From Chromera velia (taxonomy: Eukaryota > Sar > Chromeraceae): 42,500 nucleotides of DNA. Below are positions 10,496-19,401 of this stretch, piece after piece (within the stretch, counting starts at the first letter, position 1; each line of letters begins with the position of its first letter). Position numbers and translations under genes: made by a program. The stretch lies in assembly GCA_018398765.1 (NCBI GenBank), contig JAHBMJ010000437.1, positions 1 through 42,500 of the forward strand, given 5' to 3'. Below the pieces are notes generated by a model that searched no databases, was not told the DNA's origin, and saw nothing but the letters and a program-made list of their open reading frames with translations.

Positions 10496-11260
10496 GTGGC
10501 ACTTAGGTTCAAAGAGGTTCTACTTCCTTCAAAAACCTTACTACTCCCTCCCCTGGTCTTCCATAAGTTTCAAAAACAAGCGGCACAAAACGGAAACCGA
10601 TTTTGTGGCAGATCTCCCCATACCTGTCATTCTCGGTCATTCTTCACTTTCTTCATTCCCCTCACTGCTGACCCTACTGTTTTTGCAAATTGGTGCAGGC
10701 TAGCGCAGGTGGTTAGCATCAATGGAGAATGGATGGGTGACAGCAACGTCGGTGAGCACTGTGTCTCCGGACGGGAGCCCCACAAAAAAAGCAGGGCGTT
10801 TCTGTCTCTTTTCGACCAGACGGGTTCCGGTAGACAGGAAAAAACATGCTTTCTAAGGCCGTTCACAGGCTTGCGTGCATCAGATGCATGCAGCAAAAAA
10901 AGCCTCGGAAAGCTTTGCTCCCAATTGGCTCAGAAAAGCGTCAAAACCACCATGCCCCCAGAAAGTGAACCGTCGAGGCAGGGGGCACTTAACAAACAAT
11001 CGAATCCCGGCATCTTTTCGATCACTCGTGACATGGTCGGGGGGGAGACACATCACGACTCGTCTAGCTGGACCACCCCCACCACCACCACGGCTTATGT
11101 AAAAATACGAGTCGTTTGCGGGCCACAAGCTCGCCACCACTGCGCCACCACTGCCATGTCAGCCAGGAGTGATTCTTTTCGCGGGTTCAAACACGTTGCG
11201 TACGTCAACCAGCTATAATTTTTCTTGCTTTCCGGGGCCGTTCGCAACGCGTCACATCCC
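10496..11260. repeat. Degenerate dispersed repeat cluster
   Basis: A plus-strand frame is open from 10496 to 11218, but it starts with GTG. Much of it consists of repeat motifs shared with 8900-9350: TCAAAACCACC, GGGGGCACTTAACAAACAAT, and TACGTCAACCAGCTATAA followed by GGGGCCGTTCGCAA. I take the frame to be accidental and the repeat family to be the real feature. Confidence 0.4.
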
Positions 11261-12503
11261 GGCCGCGACAAAATGCACTGCATGATTCTGTTGGTTCTTT
11301 TCCTCCCTGATGTACGTGCGTCTTCAAACAGGCACGTGTACGTTCACTTTCGAATATTGACGGTGCATCCAGAGATATGTGCGTGCTTCCTTTCATTCTC
11401 TGCCTCACTTCCCCCTGCTTCTTCCTCTATCAGTCTTGGAAGACAACAGTCAAGTGCGTGGATAGTGATTCAGAATAGAACGAATTGCATCTGGCAAAGG
11501 GAAACAACCTTAACAGATGCGTCTCTGTCTTACCTCTTCATTCAAAATCTGCTTCGCTCTCTGCCTGCAGAGATCATATACCGACTTGTTCGATGCCGCT
11601 GAGATCAGCACAGACAGAAGGGGCTGCAAAAAAGCCAAGACTGTGATCAAGAGTCGGTCACCTAGTCGGTTACATACTTCTTCACCCTCCCTGTTTGTGA
11701 ACGTATGAATTGTTTCGAACTGTGTCTTTTAAAAACAATTCTCTCTTCGCTATGCTTTTCCTATCCTTCTCTTTCTCCCACCGTCTCCTCTCACCTCACC
11801 ATGGTATGGCTGAGTTGCCAGGCAGGCGAAGAGGAACCTCCACAAAGGTTAGTCGGTGAGTCTAGTGGCTGATGGTATGGAAAGAAAAGAAAAANGGGGG
11901 GGGGGGGGGGTACTCAATCTAAATGCATGAATTTGTTTGCAGATACTTCTGAGCGCTTTGGGTGACAAACAACACATAGGTTAGTCATAATAGCGACTAA
12001 CTTTGTTATCTCTACCTGCATGTTTGTCTTCACTTTTCACTTCATGGGCTCTGCTCATCCAGACAACCATGAACAGAGCAGATAAGCACCAGGCATTTCC
12101 ATGTGATGGAGGGCCTCGAGTGCTAATTCAAAGCAACTGGTAGACTGCACATAAGTCTACATAAGCTTTTGTATATCCCCCATCCTAAAGCAATGTACAC
12201 CTTTAAGATACTGTAAAAGATGTAGCTATAAATTTAAAGACAATTAGTGATACCGCTGCCCCCCTCCCCCTTTTCCTGTGCTTCCTTGTTTACATATCTC
12301 CTCGGTGCTCTGCTACTGGCAAAGACTGGCAACTACGGATGGAGGACCTCAACAAGCCCCTGGTGGCTCAGCCTCTTCTGCCACCATTCCTCTCTCTCCC
12401 GATACTATCTCGAATGACTGTGCTGCCTTCTCTGTCTAAAAGTGACCTTCTTTCAATCTGAACTCCTCTTCAGACCGATGCGGCTTTCCTGTGCTACATG
12501 CAG
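11261..12503. other. Intergenic; contains one N beside a G run
   Basis: There is no supported gene. A frame at 11225-11602 has no motif. Position 11895 is N and is followed by about 15 G, so the assembly is uncertain there. Near 12340 a short ATG frame (MEDLNKPLVAQPLL) could be a first exon of the gene whose duplicated exons follow, but nothing fixes this. Confidence 0.35.
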
Positions 12504-12984
12504 ACAAAAATGAAACGATTCACGTCGAGTTGGACGACAACTTCATCGGGTCAGTCTTTCTTTATAGTTGACGGTGGACCGCGCTAGAGCCTGACTTGAA
12601 ACCCTCCCGATTCATATCACACCTTTTCTAGTACACCCTTCTCTGTCTTGGACTTTTATTGATCTCTCATCACCATTTTCTTTTCTGTCCTTTTTGAGCT
12701 GATCTCTGCAGACCCCGTGAGCCGCAGCATGAGGAGCCTCAACCGTCAGCTCACGTCGAGTCGGACAACAACTTCATCGGGTCAGTCTTTCTTTATATTT
12801 GACGGTCGACCGCGCTGGAGCCTAACTTGAAACCCTCCCGATTCACGTTACACCTTTTCTTGTACACCTTTCTCTGTCTTGGACTTTCGTTGATCTCTCA
12901 TCACCATTTTCTTTTCTGTTCTTTTTGAGCTGATCTCTGCAGACCCTGTGAGCCGCCGCATGAGGAGCCTTGACCGTCAGTCCT
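12504..12984 (+). repeat. Tandem duplication of an exon-intron unit
   Basis: Two copies of about 232 bp (12521-12751 and 12752-12984) stand head to tail. Each holds the end of a candidate exon, a GTCAGT donor (12550 and 12781), a pyrimidine-rich intron, a CTCTGCAG acceptor (to 12711 and 12942) and the start of the next exon. The fully enclosed candidate exon 12712-12780 is 69 bp, a multiple of three, so the duplication would preserve the frame. The first exon would run 12504-12549. The encoded peptide depends on the frame; one frame is acidic and ends in NFIG. The third copy enters a T-rich stretch and may be dead. Confidence 0.65.
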
Positions 12985-13312
12985 CACGTGTATCTGCACT
13001 GAGTCTCTTTTTTTTGTGTATTCGGGCGGTCTTCTCTTTAAGGTTTTGCTACTTCTTCTTCATCCTCCTTCTAGTCACCTTTTGTTTTGTCTTCTTCTTC
13101 TCCTTCGTTTCCTTCTTCTCCCCCTCTGCCCTCCCCTCCTTCCTCCCTCTCCCCCCGCCCCCCATCTCTCTTGTTTTGCTCGCTTTCTATCTGTGATTCT
13201 CCGAGTTGGACGTTTTGGAAAGAACTGTGTGTTACAGAAGCATGTAGAGACGACTGCATCAGACAGGAAGACGAAAAGGTAAAGGAAGGACGAATTCTAC
13301 TGAAGCACAAAT
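12985..13312. other. Pyrimidine-rich stretch, probably intronic
   Basis: The plus strand is dominated by C and T. Long frames on both strands here are by-products of that bias. I see nothing that must be coding. Confidence 0.4.
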
Positions 13313-13862
13313 TGAATGAAAGAATGAATAAATGGATGGATGGATGGAGGGAGGGAGGGATGAATGAATGAATGGATGAATGAATGAATGAATTGATGGA
13401 TGGATGGATGAATGAATGAATGGATGAATGGATGGATGGATGGATGAATGAATGAATGAATGAATTGATGGATGGATGGATGGATGGATGGATGGATGGT
13501 TGGATGGATGGATGGATGAATGAATGGATGAATGAATGGATGGATGGATGGATGAATGAATGAATGAATGAATGAATGAATTGATGGATGGATGGATGGA
13601 TGGATAGATGGATGGATGGATGGATGGATGGATGGTTAGATGGATGGATGAATGAATGAATGAATGGATGAATGAATGAATGAATTGATGAATGGATGGA
13701 TGGATGGATGAATGAATGAATGAATGGATGAATAGATGGATGGATGGATGAATGAATGAATGAATTGATGGATGGACGGACGGTTAGATGGATGAATGGA
13801 TGGATGGACGGACGGATGGAATGAATGAACGAATGAATGAATTGATAGATGGATGGATGGAT
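13313..13862. repeat. Tetranucleotide satellite, GGAT/GAAT, about 550 bp
   Basis: Runs of GGAT (as ATGG) alternate with runs of GAAT (as ATGA) over 550 bp. The blocks themselves recur with a loose higher-order period, for example ATTGATGG at the start of several blocks. The minus strand reads as an uninterrupted Ser-Ile-His-Pro-Phe-Ile-His peptide only because the unit contains no stop, so I do not call a gene. Confidence 0.9.
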
Positions 13863-14046
13863 AGACTCATGCTGTGTATTGAACGATACACATTGAGACT
13901 CATGTATCTGGGTTTCCTTTCTGTCTGTACTATTAGACCTGAACAGGTTCAACTCGATCATCAACAACAACGTCTACATTGACACCCGTGGCTTCTCTCT
14001 CCCCTGGACTCTCTCCTTAGCTTTATAGCGGTACAGCAAGAGACAA

Positions 14047-14508
14047 ATGGACGAAGGGGGGGAAAAGAAGATAGAAAAGAAGGAGAAGAGACGGCCAAAG
14101 AGAGGGAAGGAAGATAAAAGAAAGGAGAAGGTAAAAAAACAGGAAAGCAAAAGCATGAAGAGCAAGAAGAACAAGAAGAGCAAAGAGAGCAAGAAAAGCA
14201 AGAAGAGCAAGGGGGAGAAAAAGGAAAAAAGCGAAAAGAAGGAGAGGAAGGAGAAGGATCTATCTCAAATAACTGAAGAGGAGAGAGCGCAGGCAAGGGA
14301 CAAACATATCATGGAATCAATGAAAAAACGGGAGGACGAGAGGGAAGAGAAGGCTTCAACATTGCCAACACAAATGAAACCGGTGGAGATGAAGGGTATT
14401 ATTGAGCAGGAGAGGAGAAAAGGCAAAGCTAAGGAGGAAGAGGGGCATGACTTAAACGTCGGACCAGATCCAATGGCAGTTACTGTACCAAGACTCACTC
14501 CTATACAT
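14047..14508 (+). CDS. Lysine-rich highly charged protein, first exon
   Basis: The exon runs from ATG 14047 to a GTAAGT donor at 14509, giving 154 codons in phase 0. Residues 1-80 are almost entirely Lys, Glu and Ser in short repeats (KKSKESKKSKKSKGEKKEK), as in nuclear or nucleolar basic proteins. Residues 80-135 are Glu/Arg-rich and probably helical. The last part (from DLNVGPDPMAV) is less biased and likely leads into a folded region on the next exon. The next exon is not certain: acceptors between 14600 and 14800 give stops in phase 0. No family is recognised. An upstream exon is possible, since TACAG precedes the ATG by about 20 bp. Confidence 0.5.
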
Positions 14509-14744
14509 GTAAGTTTAAGTATGTGCTTGAAAGATATTTGAGAGGCTTTTTTTTTTCTTATGCCTCTAGTTCTCTTGAATCTTGCAAATGTTTTATTGTT
14601 TGCTCAGCTTTAATGCAGTAGTGTTTATTGTTTTATCATGTTGCTGCTTTACATACGTCCATAACTCTCTAGATAACTCTTCACTGGCAATTATATTCAG
14701 TCTGCTATATTATGTAGTGGTAAAAGATTATACAGAGTCGAAAA

Positions 14745-15165
14745 TGTGCTTCATCAAAATGTTATTGAATGTATCAAAATATGTACATCCTTGTAGACCA
14801 AGTCAGTCTGAATGTGCAAAAGCCCTTGTAGTTGGTTGTACAAAATATGTCGGAGCATACCTGAGAAGAGTGGGGCCCCCACCAGGGAAACTCTGTGTGA
14901 GTAAATCGTCTGGGCCGAAAATGAAGGCCTTATCACTCAGGAGGAAGCCTCTCTTTATGCAATGTGAGGGCTGTACGAAACAAAATCATCCACGGAGACT
15001 GGAACAAGCTGCAACATCTGTGGGACCAGGAGGAGTTACAGTGGGGGATCCCCACACATAGGCTCTCAAGACCTGGAACACCGCTACCCTACTATATCCT
15101 TGACCAAAGGAGGGCTTGCCTGCGAAAAGATTGGTTCAGAGCTGGGCGTGGTTTATACATAAATA
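14745..15165 (+). pseudogene. Coding-like fragment with a frame change
   Basis: Two overlapping plus-strand frames look protein-like. One (to 15061) carries SECAKALVVGCTKYVGAYL; the other (14964-15170) carries HGDWNKLQHLWDQEELQWG. They read as one protein broken by a frameshift near 14960-14990. Alternatively they are exons: a strong GTGAGT donor is at 14899. I recognise no family. The fragment ends in a microsatellite, as many dead retrocopies do. Confidence 0.3.
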
Positions 15166-15189
15166 CATACATTAAATTCTGTCCATCAA

Positions 15190-15240
15190 GAATGTATATA
15201 TATATGTATGTATGTATGTGTGTATGTATGTAATGTATGT
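15190..15240. repeat. TA and TATG microsatellite
   Basis: A short TA run is followed by (TATG)n and a TGTATGTATGTAA tail. It is simple-sequence DNA directly after the coding-like fragment. Confidence 0.8.
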
Positions 15241-15490
15241 AAACTAATGTTGTAAAAGTCATTTTCAAAATAAAATTCCTGACAAAGCGTGAAACAATGC
15301 CACTTAAGTTTTTAGTCAAGTTCTAGGTCAACTTTATATACTAGTTTGTATAGTAGGTTTAGTAGTTGGTCTGTTACTATATACTAGTGACAAAGCTGGT
15401 ACATGATAAGCTAGGTGATAAACAAGGAGGAAACTATAACATTTCATACAAAAAACTGCCAAAAAAACTTCAAGTAGGACAGCTGTGATT

Positions 15491-15739
15491 TTAAAGAACT
15501 TGCAAGCCCGTTTTAGCTTCAATGAGCTCTACTTTTTGCTTTGCTAACAGAATGTATCCTGCTAAGTCAGACATTGTATCTTCTGGAGCTTCTACGTAGG
15601 AGGCCCCCTCACAAACCCCAGCAACATTCTCCATTAAAAATTGCTTAGACCAGTCTTTTTTCTGATGTACAGCAAACAAAACGGATACTGCATCGATGGA
15701 TTCGGTTTTCCATACATAACGAAGAACCTCTAACTTCAT
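15491..15739 (-). CDS. Small unrecognised protein or terminal exon
   Basis: From ATG 15739 (residues MKLEVLRYVWK) the frame runs 82 codons to TAA at 15491. The composition is balanced: mixed hydrophobic and charged residues, two Trp, one Cys, no low complexity. It looks like real protein sequence of an alpha/beta or helical fold. A possible acceptor (TTTGAACAG) lies just upstream on the minus strand, so this could be the last exon of a longer gene. That junction also coincides with the end of the inverted-repeat element at 15748, so the upstream part may have been displaced. No family is recognised. Confidence 0.4.
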   Translation of the reverse strand: MKLEVLRYVWKTESIDAVSVLFAVHQKKDWSKQFLMENVAGVCEGASYVEAPEDTMSDLAGYILLAKQKVELIEAKTGLQVL

Positions 15740-15747
15740 CGATCTGT

Positions 15748-16675
15748 TCAAAGGTGTTTAGTCACTTGTGATTAGAATATATTTAATTATTCTATGAAGT
15801 GATTGAATGTGATTGAATAAAGTGATTAATTAGCCAAAGTCCGATTCTTACTAGTCTTTAATACCTTAGGTCATTCTAATGGTACGTGGTTTTTTTTTAA
15901 GTTATAAAAACAAATGTTTTGGGAGTAGCCTAGAGGCTTGTGCATATCCAGTGCACTGCATGCATGGCCCAGCCTATGCAGCCCGGGCCAGCCATGCACG
16001 CGCCGGCGCGGCCGACCGCTCCTACTAGCGGCCGCGGCCATCGGTGCATGCATTCGGAGCCGAATAGCCGATTGTACAGGTTGTATAAAAAATCGGGTCT
16101 TTATGCATGAGTTTCAAACATAAGGTAAGATGCAAACTTAAAGTCACAGCAAGCCATGATACCAGTCTGAGATGACTGAGGCCTGATATGTTCAGACGAT
16201 TAACTCTATAGTTTGAAAATGAGTCAAGTTTTGCTATGCAGTGTATGCTGCAGTGTGCATACGTGTTTTAGTGTAGTGTGTGCATGTTCATGCAATAAGA
16301 ACGTGTATGAACTTTCAACCGCGTATTCATATAATATGTTATTTGCTAGTTTAATAAGTTTAGAAATTGTAAGATTTTATAAAATTCTAGTAACACTGTA
16401 ACACAGTCTAGTATAGTAACTGTCACACTACTCAGGCTGCCTATTAACAGTGCCTAACAGCTAGATAGCCCCTGTTTTTCTTTTTTAAAACCAATTTTTT
16501 ACAGTCATAAACTGTATTTAAAAAAAAAAAAAATTAAAATGTAGCTCGGGGGGCTCCGCCCCCCGAACCCCCCCTTAATTAATTTAGAAATATGTTCCTG
16601 AATATATTCCTGATTATATTATTTTTGAAGTGAGTAACTAGTGAATAAATATATTTCGTGATTAAACACCTTTGA
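15748..16675. mobile_element. Possible 928-bp element with 18-bp inverted ends
   Basis: The left end TCAAAGGTGTTTAGTCAC (15748-15765) is mirrored at 16658-16675 with one mismatch, and an ATATATTTA stretch follows each end inward. No target duplication is visible and there is no transposase. The interior holds a GC-rich self-complementary block around 15950-16055 and a GC hairpin at 16546-16566. The call is weak. Confidence 0.35.
16546..16566. repeat. GC hairpin
   Basis: Arms TCGGGGGG and CCCCCCGA enclose the loop CTCCG, in an otherwise AT-rich stretch just after a poly-A run. It resembles the short GC palindromes scattered through some algal genomes. Terminator function is not implied. Confidence 0.6.
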
Positions 16676-16747
16676 TACCATGCTGCTAATATATACATAC
16701 AGCATCCGAGTCAATGATTCAGGTTCTTTGTTTTTGGAGCGACGCGT

Positions 16748-18532
16748 TTAGCTTGCTCTAAGATGATCTAATGCAGACGGTCCTGCACCTCCATGTGAAT
16801 CCTCTCTTTCATTGTGACCCACCTCCCTTCCCTCACTTGCGAGATTCTCTGCCGTCACACGATTGTTTGCTTCACCCTGAAAAGGGCTAGTGTTCTCATC
16901 TTCTGAGAGCTGAAAGGGATTGTTTTTCGTTTTCTCTGATGTCTCAAAAGGATTCCCCCTTGCACCCGCGGAAGGACTTAAACTTCCCGGTGCCCTTGGT
17001 TTTGACACCCCCAACCGGTCCCCCCCATTCACCAAAAGCCGTCCGGTCATCGGCATAGACTCACCCGGGTCCCTCTTTTGGGCTGAGAGGTCCAAGAAAG
17101 CCTCAAGAGAGTCCTGCACAACCGGATTTTCAGGGTCCTCAAACAAATCCGAAGAATCTCCTGCCCCCCCCGCAGCCCTGTCAAAAGATCTGGACCCTGA
17201 AGGGCGTGAGCCTAGGCGTGAGCTTGAGGTAGCATCGCCTTGCTGCTGCTGTTGGGCTGTGGTAGAACGGAAAGGATTTCGAATTTTGACATTACCAAAG
17301 AAAGCAGACATTCTTCTTCCAGTACTGCTTCCTCTCCTAGACTCCCCTTCTCCCCTTGGATCCTCAGGCGGGGGTGGCGCCGCATTTTTCTCTACAATCG
17401 TGTCCATTTTTTTACTGTGCGCCTTCTGAAGGGACGAGGAACCGACAACACCCACCCCCCCTCCCAGAGTCGCACCAACTGCCGCACCCACAGGACCGAA
17501 CGCACATCCAATCAACCCCCCCGCAACAGCACCCACCCCCCCTCCCCTCCACGTCCATCCTTTGGACTTTTTCTTACTTGCCATTGCTAATTGTACAGTC
17601 GCACCCTTCGCTGCGAGCTCTGTTCGTTCTATCGTCTCCCCAGCCCCCTCTATCGAGTCCCCCTGCTGCGACACCTCTGCCGCCAAATGGCCCTGTATCT
17701 CCCTCAATTCGGCGGCATCCCTCGCCACCTTCAGTGCCTCTGCTGCCCTCTCTCTGGCAAGCTCTACTTCCAGGGGTGATTCTTCCCAACGATTCTGCTG
17801 CTGATGATACATCTGCTTCTGTTTCTGTTCTGTCGTCTGCGGAGACGCAGAGGAAGACGCTGAGGGGCCTGGGGGGAAATACGAGTCACTCGGATGGTAT
17901 TCGAGAACAGGGCGATACTGCTGCGCTGCCTCACCTCCACCTTGTCCGCTCACTCTGGCAGAGGAGGACGGAAGGAGCGCTGCCCTTGCCTCCCCACTCA
18001 TCGAGGCCTCATTTCCAGTTCCCTCGTGTGCATACGCTTCTGCATCATCCAGCTGACCCACATCCCCCCCCTCCCCAGAAACCAATTCGTCGAGGCTATT
18101 TGCCTCCACGATAGACTCGAAACGCTCTGCAACCTTCACAAAGTCCTCCCACAACTTCTCAAGACGAAATACCTCGTCTTGTTCCGGTGGAACGGGAAGA
18201 GCAGCGGCGGCTTTCTGAAAGCCTTCTGTCAAACTCTCCTTCGTTGTTACTGCAGTAGTGACTGCCTCATGCATCTGCCTTCGCATCGGTCCCCTGAGGA
18301 GGTTTCGCTGCGGCTGTGAAGCTGTGGATGCATCCGCTTTACCGCACTCACCTCTGAGGGACGAGGAAGACGATCTATTGATCCCGTCTGCCCACTGAGC
18401 CCTGCCCGCCCGATCATCCACATAAACATCGGCCTGACGGCAGAGACGCTCAATCCTTGAAACGGACTCAGAGAGCTGCTGCAAAGACAAGCAGAGCTGC
18501 TTGTAGTCAGGAACAACCACTTCTTCTGCCAT
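16748..18532 (-). CDS. Qa-SNARE, syntaxin-17-like anchor, NPF tail
   Basis: The protein has 594 residues, starting at ATG 18532 (ACAATGG context); the open frame extends further upstream only to a GTG. Residues about 9-40, 80-111 and 119-146 look like the three helices of a syntaxin Habc domain, the last with the pattern KLWEDFVKVAERF. A low-complexity linker leads to a SNARE motif at about 267-322, with the pattern VSQQGDSIE placing Gln290 at the ionic zero layer, as in Q-SNAREs. A Gly/Ala-rich hydrophobic stretch (329-364) then replaces the usual single transmembrane helix and resembles the glycine-zipper hairpin of syntaxin 17. A tail of about 220 residues is unusual for a syntaxin. It carries NPF at 419, 527 and 538 plus SPF at 549, candidate EH-domain ligands. 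The expected role is membrane fusion on endosomal or autophagosomal membranes. The gene appears intronless and diverges from the gene at 19402. Confidence 0.75.
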   Translation of the reverse strand: MAEEVVVPDYKQLCLSLQQLSESVSRIERLCRQADVYVDDRAGRAQWADGINRSSSSSLRGECGKADASTASQPQRNLLRGPMRRQMHEAVTTAVTTKESLTEGFQKAAAALPVPPEQDEVFRLEKLWEDFVKVAERFESIVEANSLDELVSGEGGDVGQLDDAEAYAHEGTGNEASMSGEARAALLPSSSARVSGQGGGEAAQQYRPVLEYHPSDSYFPPGPSASSSASPQTTEQKQKQMYHQQQNRWEESPLEVELARERAAEALKVARDAAELREIQGHLAAEVSQQGDSIEGAGETIERTELAAKGATVQLAMASKKKSKGWTWRGGGVGAVAGGLIGCAFGPVGAAVGATLGGGVGVVGSSSLQKAHSKKMDTIVEKNAAPPPPEDPRGEGESRRGSSTGRRMSAFFGNVKIRNPFRSTTAQQQQQGDATSSSRLGSRPSGSRSFDRAAGGAGDSSDLFEDPENPVVQDSLEAFLDLSAQKRDPGESMPMTGRLLVNGGDRLGVSKPRAPGSLSPSAGARGNPFETSEKTKNNPFQLSEDENTSPFQGEANNRVTAENLASEGREVGHNEREDSHGGAGPSALDHLRAS

Positions 18533-19401
18533 TGTTCGGCAATCGTTAGTTAAATTGTCTTGATCCTTTTCGCACCAGAGGAAGCCAACAAACGAATCAG
18601 TCACAGGAACAGCTCAGTCAAAGTTCACTCTTCTCAGCGCACATGGAACCAAGCCGCCCCTTGATGGTCAGCAAACTACAAAACACCACAACTATATATG
18701 ACAGGTGTTTTCGTCATCGACGTCGCCATCTTACTTGATCACCGTCCTTCCGACTCCTGGACTGCTTTGGTATATTAAAATATCTGTGAACTGAGTGAAA
18801 GACATCTGACAATTTCTGGCACAGAGTTGGGCTCTTCGTTCGACGGTCTGCCCCGTTCATTCAAGAAGAGCAGCCGGAGGGCGAGCATGGGCGAGCTTTT
18901 CTCTGCATGCGAGCCTTTCCGAGCCAAAGTGAATTAAGGCACATGCCAACTGTTGTGCAACACGTCGAATCATTCAACAGTCAGCTTCAATGATATTTTC
19001 AATGATCATGGTTGATCTTTCATCACCTTCATCGATTTTCGTCAATTCCTCCATCGATAACTAGCTGACCAAAACGATGCTCTTTCACATGCAAACCTGC
19101 AACTGCCTGTCGAACTTTTGGGCGGACGTTATCATAACATGATGAAGGCCGTATGGGCCTGGAGACGCTGCGAAGTATCTCAATAAGATCAACGTGTGTT
19201 CGTGAGTTTTCTTGCGGAAGCTTCCCACCACTACAGCTACACCTGTGCGAACGTTAAGAACCGATCGCCATTGTGTGCTCTGCGAAGCACCCCTGTTTGT
19301 GGCAGGCGACACACCAAACTGCAGCGGGTGTTGAAGGAAGACGGGACTAGGACGACAAGTCTCGTCTTCAGGGTTGCTTACTAAGACAACGCCAAACGAA
19401 A
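18533..19401. promoter_or_regulatory. Shared divergent promoter region
   Basis: About 870 bp separates the start codons of two genes read in opposite directions, so both promoters must lie here unless distant 5' exons exist. I see no clear TATA box or repeated operator. Minor open frames on both strands have no motifs. Regulation cannot be read from the sequence. Confidence 0.45.

Noticed and set aside
13071-13970. A 299-residue minus-strand frame of Ser-Ile-His-Pro-Phe-Ile-His repeats
   Set aside because: It is the translation of a tetranucleotide array and the neighbouring pyrimidine tract. No start context or non-repeat domain supports it.
14582-15061. Second exon of the lysine-rich gene
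   Set aside because: The available acceptors give an immediate stop in phase 0, so the two pieces cannot be joined with confidence.
17356-18114. Plus-strand frame of 252 residues opposite the SNARE gene
   Set aside because: Pro/Ser-rich shadow of the coding strand, with no motif. The minus-strand frame has clear domains.
18533-18604. N-terminal extension of the SNARE frame up to 18604
   Set aside because: It begins with GTG. The ATG at 18532 has good context and starts a sensible syntaxin N-terminus.
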